A DNA stretch of 64,000 nucleotides from Verrucomicrobiales bacterium (lineage in GTDB: Bacteria > Verrucomicrobiota > Verrucomicrobiia > Limisphaerales > UBA11358). Within the stretch, counting starts at the first letter, position 1. Each line of letters begins with the position of its first letter. Below, piece after piece: positions 48,563-58,678 of this stretch. The notes beneath the pieces were generated by a model that saw only the letters and a list, made by a program, of their open reading frames with translations, was not told the DNA's origin and searched no databases. Where the stretch lies: assembly GCA_028712475.1 (NCBI GenBank), contig JAQTQB010000009.1:62001-126000 (forward strand), given 5' to 3'. The translations under genes and the position numbers were made by a program.

Positions 48563-49152
48563 GCAACGATCCCAAAGAACCTTTGCTGCTCGACCACGAA
48601 TACGACGGCATCCGCGAACTCGACAATAATCTCCCGCGCTGGTGGGTGTGGCTGTTTTACATCACCATCATCTATTCGGCGGGCTATCTGGTCTATTACC
48701 ACGTCACCGGCAGCGGTGATTTGCAAGCCGCCGAATACACCAAGGAGATGAAATCTGGCGAACAAATCAAAAACGCTGCCATGGGCAAGTTTGAGGTCAG
48801 CATGGCTGCGCTTCAGCCCGCGACCAATGCCGCCGTGCTGGAAGATGGCCGCCAGACCTACACCAAATACTGCGCACCGTGCCATCGTGTGGACGGCGGC
48901 GGGCTGGTCGGGCCGAACCTCACGGATGATTACTGGATCCACGGCAGCAACTACGCCGACAGCGTGAAGATCATCTGGGACGGCGTGCCCGCCAAAGGCA
49001 TGATCACCTGGAAAACTGTTTTGAAACCGGAGCAGATTCAGAATGTGGCCAGCTACATTTATACGCTGCGCGGCGCAAAACTGCTGACGCCCGGCAAGCT
49101 GCCGGAAAACCAGCTTCCGGCCAAGCCCGCCGGTCCGAGCGCGTTTGAATGA
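48559..49152 (+). CDS. ccoP: cbb3 oxidase subunit III (CcoP), single-haem form
   Basis: 197 residues. N-terminal helix (WWVWLFYITIIYSAGYLVYY), then one haem c site YCAPCHRVDGGGLVGPNL. Classical CcoP has two CxxCH sites and is ~300 residues; the second domain is missing here. It passes electrons from soluble cytochromes to CcoNO. Confidence 0.92.
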   Translation: MSNDPKEPLLLDHEYDGIRELDNNLPRWWVWLFYITIIYSAGYLVYYHVTGSGDLQAAEYTKEMKSGEQIKNAAMGKFEVSMAALQPATNAAVLEDGRQTYTKYCAPCHRVDGGGLVGPNLTDDYWIHGSNYADSVKIIWDGVPAKGMITWKTVLKPEQIQNVASYIYTLRGAKLLTPGKLPENQLPAKPAGPSAFE

Positions 49153-49203
49153 CGATTAAACCCTCGGCGCGCTGTTCGCAGTGCGTCGGGGAAAATTTCT
49201 CCA

Positions 49204-50652
49204 GTGAACAAAACTCCGCCCAAAGAAAAATCCGAATCCTCCGTCAAGGATGTGGACTGGTCGGATTTCCGCGACCACATCGCCACGGCTGAACGCGACG
49301 GTCGTCGCAAATGGATTTATCCGCGCAAGGTGAGCGGACGCTTTTTCCGCTGGCGCACCTGGTTCAGCTGGCTGCTGCTGGCCATCATGTTCGCCGGGCC
49401 GTTCATCACCATCAATGGCAATCCGCTCCTGCTGATGAACATCGTCGAGCGCAAGTTCGTCGTGCTTGGCCAGATTTTCTGGCCGCAGGACATGATCATC
49501 TTCGCCATCGCCGCGCTCGTTGGCCTCACGAGCATCGTCATCTTCACCGCCGCGTTCGGGCGCGTCTGGTGCGGCTGGGCGTGTCCGCAGACGGTGATGA
49601 TGGAGATGGTCTTCCGCAAAATCGAATACCTCATCGAAGGCGACGCGCACCAGCAGCGCGCCTTGAACAAAGCGCCGTGGGACGCCGGGAAAATCCTGAA
49701 GAAAATTCTCAAGCACGCAGTTTTTTACGCGCTCTCGTTTCTTGTCGGCAACGTGCTGTTGAGCTATATCATCGGCTGGCAGGCGCTTTGCCAGATCATC
49801 ACCGATCTACCGGCCCATCACTTGACCGGCCTGTCATTCATGATCGGGTTCTCGCTTTTGTTTTACGGCATCTTTGCGCGTTTTCGCGAACAGGCCTGCA
49901 CGTTCATCTGCCCTTATGGCCGCTTTCAGTCCGTGCTGCTTGACGAAAATTCCATCGTCGTCGCCTATGATCACAAGCGCGGAGAAAAGCGCGGGCCGCT
50001 CAAGCACCAGCAGAAATTTGGCGAACGCCGCTTTGAAGGCTTCGGTGATTGCGTGGCCTGCAATCAATGCGTCGCCGTCTGTCCGACCGGCATTGACATC
50101 CGCGACGGCACGCAGATGGAATGCGTCCATTGCACCGCCTGCATGGATGCCTGCGACAATGTGATGACCAAGGTCGGCAGTCCGCTCGGCCTCATCCGCT
50201 ACGCCTCCCTCAATGGCATCGAACGCGGCGAGCGTCTGCGTGTCACGCCGCGGCTCATCGGCTATTGCGTGGTGCTCATTGCGCTGGTGTCCCTTTTGGC
50301 GGGGATGATTTTCACCCGTGCCGATGTCGAGGTCACCGTGCTGCGCGCCCCCGGTTCCATGTTTCAAAAAATGGACGACGGCCATTTCAGCAATCTCTAC
50401 ACGGTGCGCATCATCAACAAAACCTCGCGTGAACTGCCGGTTGAATTGAAGCTGGAATCTCCCGCCGGCTCGCTGCAAGTCATGGGTGACAGGCTTGTCG
50501 TGCCGCCGCAAAAACTTTTGGAAAACTCCCTGCTCGTTGAGATTGATCCCGCCGCCATGAGATCCGGCACCACGCCGGTTGTCGTGGGCGTCTATGCTGG
50601 CGGGAAAAAATTGCAGACTCTCAAGACGGCCTTCATCGGGCCACGAAATTAA
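49204..50652 (+). CDS. ccoG: Cytochrome c oxidase accessory protein CcoG (RdxA/FixG)
   Basis: 482 residues, GTG start. Five or so helices, then 2x[4Fe-4S] ferredoxin sites ACNQCVAVCPTGIDIRDG and CVHCTACMDACDNVM, and a C-terminal Ig-like domain. Also CGWACPQTVMMEMVFRKIEY. It reduces Cu(II) for oxidase assembly. It lies 51 bases after ccoP. Confidence 0.95.
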   Translation: MNKTPPKEKSESSVKDVDWSDFRDHIATAERDGRRKWIYPRKVSGRFFRWRTWFSWLLLAIMFAGPFITINGNPLLLMNIVERKFVVLGQIFWPQDMIIFAIAALVGLTSIVIFTAAFGRVWCGWACPQTVMMEMVFRKIEYLIEGDAHQQRALNKAPWDAGKILKKILKHAVFYALSFLVGNVLLSYIIGWQALCQIITDLPAHHLTGLSFMIGFSLLFYGIFARFREQACTFICPYGRFQSVLLDENSIVVAYDHKRGEKRGPLKHQQKFGERRFEGFGDCVACNQCVAVCPTGIDIRDGTQMECVHCTACMDACDNVMTKVGSPLGLIRYASLNGIERGERLRVTPRLIGYCVVLIALVSLLAGMIFTRADVEVTVLRAPGSMFQKMDDGHFSNLYTVRIINKTSRELPVELKLESPAGSLQVMGDRLVVPPQKLLENSLLVEIDPAAMRSGTTPVVVGVYAGGKKLQTLKTAFIGPRN

Positions 50653-50656
50653 TCTT

Positions 50657-51115
50657 ATGAAAACCAAATTCAATCCCTGGCCGCTCGGCATTGTCTCCGC
50701 GTTCGTGCTGTTTTTCATCGGCATGGCCAGCGTCGTAGTCATCGCCTCGACGCATCGGGAGCATCTGGTGAACGGAAATTACTACGAGCAGGAGTTGAAA
50801 TTTCAGGGCCAGATTGATGCCGCCGCCCGCGCCAAAAAATCCGGGGCGACCCTTGTTTACGATGCCGCCGGCGGCAAAGTCGTCATTGCGCTGCCCGCCG
50901 CGCAGCTTTCAGAAAAATTTTCCGGGACGGTGGAGTTTTACCGCCCGTCCGCGCCGGAACTGGATCGTGAATCTCTGCTGGAGCCGAAGGCCGATGGCAC
51001 GCAGGACGTCAATGTTTCCAAGCTTGCCGCAGGTCTCTGGCAGGTGCGCGTCAAATGGAACACCGGCGGGGAAGATTATTTCCTCGAACAGAAAATCACC
51101 GTCGCCGGAAAATAA
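50657..51115 (+). CDS. ccoH: FixH/CcoH-family protein
   Basis: 152 residues from the ATG at 50657, with an N-terminal helix (GIVSAFVLFFIGMASVVVIA) followed by a soluble domain with YEQELKFQGQIDAAARAK, as in FixH. Part of cbb3 maturation. Longer frame from 50579 would overlap ccoG. Confidence 0.9.
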   Translation: MKTKFNPWPLGIVSAFVLFFIGMASVVVIASTHREHLVNGNYYEQELKFQGQIDAAARAKKSGATLVYDAAGGKVVIALPAAQLSEKFSGTVEFYRPSAPELDRESLLEPKADGTQDVNVSKLAAGLWQVRVKWNTGGEDYFLEQKITVAGK

Positions 51116-51116
51116 A

Positions 51117-51803
51117 ATGGACTACGGCATCGCCATCGCGCTCGGATTGCTCGGCAGCCTGCACTGCGCCGCCATGTGCGGGCCGTTGATGCTCGCGTTG
51201 CCGGTTCCGCCCGGCGGGCCGGCGCGGTTTGTTGTCGGCCGCGTCACTTATCAGCTTGGCCGCATCGCCACTTACTGTGTGCTTGGCATCGTCGCCGGAC
51301 TCGTTGGGAAATCCATTTTCCTCGCCGGATTTCAGCGGTGGTTGTCCATCGCGCTCGGCGTGGTGGTGCTGGCCGGATTTTTGATTTCCAAACGCGTCGC
51401 GCTGTCCGCACCCGTCGTCCGCCTGGTGGCAAAGCTCAAGCTTGCCATGTCCGCACAATTAAAGCAGCGCAGCTTCCGTTCGCTGGCGTTGCTGGGAATG
51501 CTGAACGGCCTGCTCCCGTGCGGGCTGGTTTATGTGGCGATGGCCGGAGCCGTTTCGCGCGGCACAATCCGCGATGGGATTTTTTACATGGCCTTGTTCG
51601 GCCTTGGCACGCTGCCGATGATGCTGGCTGTGAGCCTGTCCAGACAACTGTTTCCGCCCGCGCTGCGCCTGAAACTGAACGGGGCGATTCCATTTGGCGT
51701 TTGCCTGCTGGCAATCCTGCTGATCCTGCGCGGGATGTCGTTGGGGATTCCCTACGTCAGCCCGGATCTGGTCTTGGGCGCGGCGGGTTGTTGTGCGCAT
51801 TAA
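51117..51803 (+). CDS. TauE/SafE-like (DsbD_2/UreH-type) membrane protein of the cbb3 operon
   Basis: 228 residues, six helices. LGSLHCAAMCGPLMLAL and MLNGLLPCGLVYVAMAGA are the conserved paired cysteine regions of this family, which often closes cco operons. It may move copper or electrons for assembly; not proved. One base after ccoH. Confidence 0.85.
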   Translation: MDYGIAIALGLLGSLHCAAMCGPLMLALPVPPGGPARFVVGRVTYQLGRIATYCVLGIVAGLVGKSIFLAGFQRWLSIALGVVVLAGFLISKRVALSAPVVRLVAKLKLAMSAQLKQRSFRSLALLGMLNGLLPCGLVYVAMAGAVSRGTIRDGIFYMALFGLGTLPMMLAVSLSRQLFPPALRLKLNGAIPFGVCLLAILLILRGMSLGIPYVSPDLVLGAAGCCAH

Positions 51804-51884
51804 ATTCTCCATGGGCGAACAAAATCAGATGATTTTGCGTCTTGCCAATTTGCTGCTTCATCGGTTGAATATCCGACCGCGAAT

Positions 51885-51960
<76 letters not shown>

Positions 51961-52028
51961 CTTAGAAATGATTAAGAAGCTGTCGTCCCTGCCGCGATTT
52001 TGAAATTTCCGGCAACAATTGACTTCAA

Positions 52029-54380
52029 GTGGCCAAGCCAGTATACAGAAAGCCGGTAATGGGGAATTTCTTAAACCATCGAGGTCACAACTGGGGACGC
52101 TACTTTGCTGGCATTTGTGCCAGCTTTCTTATTTGCAGCAGCTCAATGGTGGCAGTGGCAGGCTTGGCCAAACTGGACGCAGGGCAATCCGCATTCCAGC
52201 GGGGATCGTTCAGCGAAGCCGCGGCATTCTGGCAACAGGCGGCGAATACGTTTCAAAAACAAGGAAACACCAACGCCCAGATTGAGGCGCTGGTAAATCT
52301 CTCTGCCTCCTATCAGGCGCTTGGACAGCATCCGAACGCCGTCCAAACTTTGTCCGAAGCAGTTGACATTGCCAACAGTGGCGGCAACCGTTTTTGTGTG
52401 ACTCTGGCCGAGGGCAAGCTCGGCGCCGCATTGGTGATGATTCTCCAGCCGGAAAGAGCCGAACCACTTTTGCGTGAGAGTTTGGCGATGGCGCGAGCGG
52501 ATAAAAACCACCAGCTCACAGCGACAATTTTAAATGATCTCGGTGATTTGCTTGTCACGCAAAAGAAACCTGACGAGGCCTTGGCAGCCTTTGAGGAAAG
52601 CAGTGACTTGGCCCGTCAATCGGGCGACTTGTTATTGACGGCCCAGTCGCTCTGCAACGCCGCAACAACCGCCGCCAGCGCGGGCATGGATAAAAAAGCA
52701 GAGCAATTGAACGGTGAGGCGCTGAAGGAAATTGAACGTCTCCAAGCCTCGCATCAAAAAGCTTTTTTGTTGGTGACGGCCGCGCAAACCGACCGGCAGG
52801 TCAAGCCTGTGGATCAAGAGGACGGGAACCGTTTGCTCATGCGCGCCCAACAATCGTATCAACGCGCTTGCGAAGTGGCCGGGGCGATCGGTGACCAACG
52901 CATCGAGACTTATGCGCTGGGCTACATGGGTGGACTCTACGAGCAGGACAAGCAGTTTGACCAGGCATTGTCGCTCACCAGACGCGCCGCGTTTGTGGCG
53001 CAGCAGGCGGGCATGCCGGAAGCGCTGTATCGCTGGGAATGGCAGGCCGGCCGCATGCTGAAGGCGCAGGGACAACCGGAACCGGCCATTGCTTCCTATC
53101 GCCTTGCCGTCCAAACATTACAGCCAATACGCCACGATGTTTCGCTTGGTTATGGCAACGCGACGGCGCAGGCATCTTTTCGCCAGTCCCTGGGGCCGCT
53201 GTTTTATGAGATGGCCGACTTGCTTTTGCTTCAGGCGGACAGCGAGAAGAATCCGGACAGAGAGCAGCAACTGTTGCGCGAAGCTCGTGATATCGTGGAG
53301 CAATTGAAGTCGGTCGAGCTGGAGGATTATTTGCAGGACAGTTGCGTCAACGTCATGCGGGCGAAAAGCAAATCGGTTGAAAACCTCGACCCGCACGCCG
53401 CCGTGTTTTACCTGATTCCGCTCGCCACACGCACGGAGGTGTTGGTGAGCCTGACCTCCGGCATCCACCGCTTCACCGCCGATGTCGGGGCCGAAGCGTT
53501 GACGGCCGAAGTCCGGGAATTTCGGCATCAACTTGAGACCCGGACATCGAATGAATATTTGGTCGAAGCCCGGCAGCTTTACGACTGGCTCATCCGTCCG
53601 GCTCATGAACTGTTGACCGGAAACCATATTGACACATTGGTGTTCGTGCCCGACGGCGCACTCCAGACCATTCCGTTCGCCGCACTTCAGGACGGGAAGA
53701 GTTTTCTGATTGAGGAGTTCGCGGTCGCGGTGTCACCGGCTCTTTCGCTGATGGAACCGCACCCGATACAACGTGAGAATGTGCGCCTGCTGCTGGGGGG
53801 GCTCTCCGACTCCGTGCAGGGATTTCCGTCGCTGAATTTCGTGCCGGCGGAGTTGCAGAATATCGAGCCGGTTTATCCGAGCGAAGCCATGTTGAACGGC
53901 TCGTTCGTGATGCCGGCTCTCCGGGAGAAACTTACGCAAGAGCAGTTCACCATCGTCCATATTGCCTCGCATGGGCAATTCAACAGCGATGCCCACAAAA
54001 CGTTCGTGCTTACCTATGACGGCAAACTGACATTGAACAGTCTGGAGGCGCTGATCCGGCCGAGCCAGTATCGGGGCAAGCCGGTCGAACTACTGGTTCT
54101 TAGCGCCTGTCAGACGGCGTCGGGTGATGATCGCGCCGCTTTGGGACTGGCCGGCGTTGCGGTCAAGGCCGGGGCACGCAGCGCGCTGGCCTCGTTGTGG
54201 AGCGTCAACGATCAATCCACTTCGGCCCTGATTTCCGGGTTCTATCACCAACTCCGGGATTCGCCCTCAATCTCGAAGGCGCAAGCGCTGCAAGCCGCCC
54301 AGATCCAGATGCTGGGCGACCGGCGCTACCGGCATCCGTGTTATTGGGCGCCTTACCTCATCATCGGAAACTGGCTCTGA
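52029..54380 (+). CDS. TPR-repeat CHAT-domain protein (caspase-like)
   Basis: 783 residues, GTG start. A hydrophobic stretch (~26-47, YFAGICASFLICSSSMVAVA) could be a signal anchor. TPR-like helices (~50-420) with SASYQALGQHPNAVQTLSEA and LNDLGDLLVTQKKPDEALAA. CHAT domain (~500-783): catalytic His H648 in HIASHGQF and Cys C694 in LSACQTASG. The domain fold is that of separase/caspase-type proteases. No substrate is encoded next to it that I can name. The cyclase follows after 3 bases. Confidence 0.92.
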   Translation: MAKPVYRKPVMGNFLNHRGHNWGRYFAGICASFLICSSSMVAVAGLAKLDAGQSAFQRGSFSEAAAFWQQAANTFQKQGNTNAQIEALVNLSASYQALGQHPNAVQTLSEAVDIANSGGNRFCVTLAEGKLGAALVMILQPERAEPLLRESLAMARADKNHQLTATILNDLGDLLVTQKKPDEALAAFEESSDLARQSGDLLLTAQSLCNAATTAASAGMDKKAEQLNGEALKEIERLQASHQKAFLLVTAAQTDRQVKPVDQEDGNRLLMRAQQSYQRACEVAGAIGDQRIETYALGYMGGLYEQDKQFDQALSLTRRAAFVAQQAGMPEALYRWEWQAGRMLKAQGQPEPAIASYRLAVQTLQPIRHDVSLGYGNATAQASFRQSLGPLFYEMADLLLLQADSEKNPDREQQLLREARDIVEQLKSVELEDYLQDSCVNVMRAKSKSVENLDPHAAVFYLIPLATRTEVLVSLTSGIHRFTADVGAEALTAEVREFRHQLETRTSNEYLVEARQLYDWLIRPAHELLTGNHIDTLVFVPDGALQTIPFAALQDGKSFLIEEFAVAVSPALSLMEPHPIQRENVRLLLGGLSDSVQGFPSLNFVPAELQNIEPVYPSEAMLNGSFVMPALREKLTQEQFTIVHIASHGQFNSDAHKTFVLTYDGKLTLNSLEALIRPSQYRGKPVELLVLSACQTASGDDRAALGLAGVAVKAGARSALASLWSVNDQSTSALISGFYHQLRDSPSISKAQALQAAQIQMLGDRRYRHPCYWAPYLIIGNWL

Positions 54381-54383
54381 AGC

Positions 54384-56297
54384 ATGAAGTGGAAGCTGTC
54401 ACCGCACGCCGTCAGCTTGCTGATCTCCTTCGGGGTGTTTCTAGCCGCGCTGTTTGCCCAGCGGCTCGGGCTGATGCAGTTTCTGGAATTTCGCGCTTAC
54501 GATTTCTTCATCCGGCGACAGCCTGCGCTCGCCACTGGTGATCCGATTGTGCTGGTGGAAATGACAGAGGACGACATTCAAAGTCCGACGCTGGATTATC
54601 CACTGACCGACGAGAAATTCGCACAGCTGCTGGAAATTCTGGAAGCCGATCAGCCAGCCGTGATCGGGCTGGACATCTGGCGCGACATTCCCGTGCCCAA
54701 GAGCGGCGAACACCTGAAGGAATTCAACGACGCGTTGCTGGCGCACACGAACATCATCGGCATTTACACTCTCGGCGGAATCGCGCCGCCCGCAGTCTTG
54801 ATGCCGTATCCGGACCGGCTGGGGTTCAATGATAATTTTCCGGTGGACTATCAGGTGGAAAAAACGACACCCAAGGTGCGCCGCTCCATGATCTTCAGCC
54901 AGGCGGAATCTGGCCAGCGTCTGGACGCGCTGCCGTTCCGCGTCGCCTGCGTTTACCTCGAACAAAGAGGCATCAAGCCTCAATTTGACGCCGCCAATCC
55001 GGACACGTTTCTGCTCGGCAATGCGCAAGTGCGCGTGTTGCAGCCGAACGATGGCCCTTATGTGAACGCGGACACGGCGGGCATGCAGATTTTGCTGAAC
55101 TTCAAACACCCGGACAATTTCATCCGCTTTTCCGTCAGCGACGCATTGGCAGGGCGCATTCCTAAAAACAGCCTGCGCGACAAAATCGTGCTCGTCGGGA
55201 TGAACGCGCCCAGCGTGTCTGACGAACGGGTCACGCCGATCCACTACAGCCATCGGGGAATCGAACTGCAATCTCTCACGATCCTGCAACTGCTGCGCAT
55301 GGCCAAGGATGGCGAAAAGTCCATGAGGTTCCGGCCGGAGTGGCAGGAGAGTGCATGGATGCTGGGCTGGTGCCTGCTGGGTGGCGCCATTGCCTATTGG
55401 ATCCGTTCTCCGTGGCGGTTCATCGCTTTGATCGCTTTGGGTCTCCTCACGCTGGCGGTCATCACGTGGCAGTCGTTCGGGGCCGGATGTTGGACCCCGT
55501 TGGTGTCGCCCATGGCCGCCTTTCTGCCGGCGGCAATGCTGGTGACGTCTTACATTTCTTATCAGGAGCATCGCAACCGCGGCCAATTGATGAAGTTGTT
55601 TTCCAACCAGGTCTCGCCTGACATCGCGGAAGAACTCTGGAATCAGCGTGAAGCTTTTCTAGCCGGCAACCGGCCGCTCTCTCAAAAACTGACCGCGACG
55701 GTTTTGTTCACCGACCTCAAGGGTTTTTCCTCGACGTCAGAAGGACTGGAGCCCGCCGCCTTAATGGACTGGCTGAACGAATACATGGAAGTGATGGCCG
55801 GCGCGGTGATGAAGCATGGAGGCGTCGTCGAAAAATATATCGGCGACTCGATCATGGCGGTCTTCGGCGTGCCAATCCCACGCGCGTCGCAGGAACAAAT
55901 TGCCAATGACGCACAAAACGCCATCCGTTGTTCCCTCGCCATGCGGGAAGAGATGGAAAAGTTGAATGAATTGTGGAAGCAGCGTGGCCTGCCCGCCTGC
56001 AGCACGCGCATCGGCATCCACACGGGATCGCTGGTCGCTGGCAGCCTCGGCAGCCTCGACCGTCAGGAATACACGGTCATCGGCGATTCCGTGAACACCG
56101 CCTCGCGGTTGGAAAGTTTCGGCAAAGACTCGGACGATCCGCACCTGCGTGACGATAAATGCCGGATTCTGATCAGCGAAGCGACGCGGGTGTTTTTGGG
56201 CGAGCAGTTCCAATTGCATCAGGTTGGAACGATGAGCTTGAAAGGCAAAAGCGAGAAGGTTATGATTTTTGCTGTTCTGGGGGAAAACAAAAACTAA
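54384..56297 (+). CDS. CHASE2-domain adenylate/guanylate cyclase
   Basis: 637 residues. One N-terminal helix (~9-28), an outside CHASE2 sensor (~45-315, for example QPAVIGLDIWRDIPVPKSGE), three helices (~322-395) and a class III cyclase domain (~440-620). Metal Asp D444 in FTDLKGFSST and D488 in YIGDSIMAVFG; the adenine/ribose site YTVIGDSVNTASRLE is intact. Makes cAMP or cGMP on an outside signal. Confidence 0.93.
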   Translation: MKWKLSPHAVSLLISFGVFLAALFAQRLGLMQFLEFRAYDFFIRRQPALATGDPIVLVEMTEDDIQSPTLDYPLTDEKFAQLLEILEADQPAVIGLDIWRDIPVPKSGEHLKEFNDALLAHTNIIGIYTLGGIAPPAVLMPYPDRLGFNDNFPVDYQVEKTTPKVRRSMIFSQAESGQRLDALPFRVACVYLEQRGIKPQFDAANPDTFLLGNAQVRVLQPNDGPYVNADTAGMQILLNFKHPDNFIRFSVSDALAGRIPKNSLRDKIVLVGMNAPSVSDERVTPIHYSHRGIELQSLTILQLLRMAKDGEKSMRFRPEWQESAWMLGWCLLGGAIAYWIRSPWRFIALIALGLLTLAVITWQSFGAGCWTPLVSPMAAFLPAAMLVTSYISYQEHRNRGQLMKLFSNQVSPDIAEELWNQREAFLAGNRPLSQKLTATVLFTDLKGFSSTSEGLEPAALMDWLNEYMEVMAGAVMKHGGVVEKYIGDSIMAVFGVPIPRASQEQIANDAQNAIRCSLAMREEMEKLNELWKQRGLPACSTRIGIHTGSLVAGSLGSLDRQEYTVIGDSVNTASRLESFGKDSDDPHLRDDKCRILISEATRVFLGEQFQLHQVGTMSLKGKSEKVMIFAVLGENKN

Positions 56298-56311
56298 ATA
56301 GAAAGGTTGAT

Positions 56312-57043
56312 ATGCGCGATTCCATAATTCGATTTTACAAATTTTTAACCGTGGCCAGTTTGCTGTTCCCTGGCGAAATCCGCGCGGCGGACACGGCGGT
56401 GCCGGCCACCAAGCCGACGGCTCCCCAGATGGTGATTTACAAGCCCGCCAAGGGCAGCGCTCCGGCGGCTCGCGTGACGGGCGGCTCGCGCGGCAATGGC
56501 GACGCGACGATCACTCTGGATGTGCTGGCGCCCGACGATACCGGCCTGACGACTCAAGAACAGCCATCGCTATTCTGGTATCAGTCCAAGCCCGCGAAAG
56601 CCCGGTTCGAACTGACGTTGATCGAACAGGACAAAACGAAGCCGGTTCTTCGGGTTGATGTTGAACGCGCCTCCAATGCGGGCATTCAACGCCTGCGGCT
56701 GGCCGATCACGGGGTGAAGCTCGCGCCCGGAGTTGAGTATCAGTGGGTGATAGCCCTCGTGACCGACCCCGACAACCGTTCCAGCGATCTGGTGGCCAGC
56801 GGCTTCATCAAGCGCATAGAGCCATCCCCGGAACTGAAATTGAAGATAGCCGGCGCGACACCCGAGACCCTGCCAGCCATCTACGCCGGAGCCGGAATCT
56901 GGCACGACGCGTTGGGCAGTTTGACGGACTTGATTGATTCGCAGCCGGACAACCAAGCTTTGCGCACGGAACGGGCTGATTTGCTGCGTCAAGTGGGTCT
57001 GAAAGCCGCTGCCGCTGCCGAAGGCGCACCGGCGAAGAATTGA
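56312..57043 (+). CDS. DUF928 domain protein, secreted
   Basis: 243 residues from the ATG at 56312, signal peptide likely ending near GEIRAADT. Central stretch PSLFWYQSKPAKARFELTLI with later LAPGVEYQWVIALV fits DUF928, a family best known from cyanobacteria. Function unknown. Its stop touches the convergent tpsB stop with no gap. Confidence 0.8.
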   Translation: MRDSIIRFYKFLTVASLLFPGEIRAADTAVPATKPTAPQMVIYKPAKGSAPAARVTGGSRGNGDATITLDVLAPDDTGLTTQEQPSLFWYQSKPAKARFELTLIEQDKTKPVLRVDVERASNAGIQRLRLADHGVKLAPGVEYQWVIALVTDPDNRSSDLVASGFIKRIEPSPELKLKIAGATPETLPAIYAGAGIWHDALGSLTDLIDSQPDNQALRTERADLLRQVGLKAAAAAEGAPAKN

Positions 57044-58678
57044 TCAAAACGCGGAAATGTTTACTTGGAAGGTTATCCCCTGGTCCTGCAGATTGTTGTC
57101 GGGCAAATCCACATCTCGAAGCCGATAGCCCCAGTAAAGTTGCGCATCGATGTATTTATTCAGAGTGACCAACAGGCCAATGCCTGTGCTGTAAATGGTC
57201 GTTGGACTTGGTGAGCCGCCGACGTTCCACGCGCCGCCATAATCAAAAAATGGCGCCAACTGGACGATTCCCTTGCCGGACTTATCGTAGAGCACGGGCA
57301 AGCGAAACTCGATTGAAGACGCCAGCCCGCTGTCGCGCACGAGTTGATTTTCCAGGTAACCGCGCACCGTATCCGAGCCGCCGATGCTGATTTGTTCCAG
57401 CGCGAGCAAGCTGTCGTGAGTCCATTGCCCGCTGGCGCGCAGAATGAGCTGGTTCTGGGTGTTGAACAGCCGCTGGACATACTGCGCCTGACCCAGCCAG
57501 GCGAAAAATTTTCCGTTCGGATCGCCGGACACGCCATTGTCAGTAGCTCCCAAAACATCCAGACCGAAATTAAAGGTGGAGCGCAGCGCGAACACATGAT
57601 TCTGGCCGCGATCAACGAACTCCTGGGAAAACCCCAAAACCGAAACGGTCATCCAGCCGTTTTCGGCACCGGGCGAGACGTTGAACGGCTCACCAAGGAG
57701 CGTGGAGTAGTTCTGACTCCGGTCAAAGGCGACGGCCAGGGCGAACTCGCGGTTCGGTGTCTGGAACAAGGGCTGGCGCAGCACGACGCCAAAGTCAGTG
57801 GTTTCGCTGCTGATGTTCAGCGAGGTGAACGGATTTTCGATGATGCTGCTGTTATTCCGGCTGGCGTGAACGCCGAAGGTCGTGTTGAAACGGTTCACCG
57901 GCACTGCGTAGTCGCCACTGACATTGTCCCAGCCGGAGAATCCCCAGCCACCATTCACGCCGTCGTTTGCGATGCCGTATGTCAGATTGAGCGGGTCGCT
58001 GTGGCCGGTGAGATTCAAGTCCGCCACCTGCATGGAAATTTCCTCCGCACCGACGCTCGGCGGCCGGTGGTTGTCGATTTGCAACCCCGCACGAAACGGT
58101 TGCTGATCCACCACGCGCAAATCCAATATGCTCTGGCCTGGAGCCGTCCCCGGCATCAGTTCGGCATTGACCTGCTTGACATTTGGGTTTTGCCGTAGCA
58201 TCTGGAGGCCGTCCTGCAATTCACCCATGTTCAGCGGCGGCCCGCTCCAACGCTGCAACCGGTTCGTGATGTAGGAATTTCGCAGCCAGTTGTTTTCATG
58301 CAGGTCAATTCCCGACAGGACGCCCTCAATGATGCGCATGGTCACGACCCCCTCCGCTGGATCCTGATCTGGAATGATTGCGCCCGAGTTGATATAGCCG
58401 TGGTTGATATAATACACCGTGACCGCACGGCGCGCATCCTCCAGTTCCGCATTCGAGATGGCGCGATTCGTGAAGGGTGCGATGACCCTGGCAAGTTCGG
58501 CTTGCGAGAAAATCTTGTTGCCGACAAATCGAAATTCATGCACGAACAACCGGGCGGGCATCGTCAGCTTTGCCGGCGGCGGCGGGAGAATTTGCGCGCT
58601 GACCGGACTGGCGGAGAAGTTCAGCGTCAGCAAGGCCAGAACGGCAAGGTTGGGGAGGAAGTGATTATTTTTTATCAT
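57044..58678 (-). CDS. Two-partner secretion outer-membrane transporter (TpsB/ShlB family)
   Basis: 544 residues from the ATG at 58678 (Shine-Dalgarno AGGAG inside tpsA); a frame from 58750 is open but less likely. Signal peptide (FLPNLAVLALLTLNFSASPV), POTRA region (FVHEFRFVGNKIFSQAELAR), then a beta barrel with GLQIDNHRPPSVGAEEISMQ. Ends in Phe (ISAF), as outer-membrane barrels do. Exports the TpsA protein encoded upstream. Confidence 0.93.
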   Translation of the reverse strand: MIKNNHFLPNLAVLALLTLNFSASPVSAQILPPPPAKLTMPARLFVHEFRFVGNKIFSQAELARVIAPFTNRAISNAELEDARRAVTVYYINHGYINSGAIIPDQDPAEGVVTMRIIEGVLSGIDLHENNWLRNSYITNRLQRWSGPPLNMGELQDGLQMLRQNPNVKQVNAELMPGTAPGQSILDLRVVDQQPFRAGLQIDNHRPPSVGAEEISMQVADLNLTGHSDPLNLTYGIANDGVNGGWGFSGWDNVSGDYAVPVNRFNTTFGVHASRNNSSIIENPFTSLNISSETTDFGVVLRQPLFQTPNREFALAVAFDRSQNYSTLLGEPFNVSPGAENGWMTVSVLGFSQEFVDRGQNHVFALRSTFNFGLDVLGATDNGVSGDPNGKFFAWLGQAQYVQRLFNTQNQLILRASGQWTHDSLLALEQISIGGSDTVRGYLENQLVRDSGLASSIEFRLPVLYDKSGKGIVQLAPFFDYGGAWNVGGSPSPTTIYSTGIGLLVTLNKYIDAQLYWGYRLRDVDLPDNNLQDQGITFQVNISAF

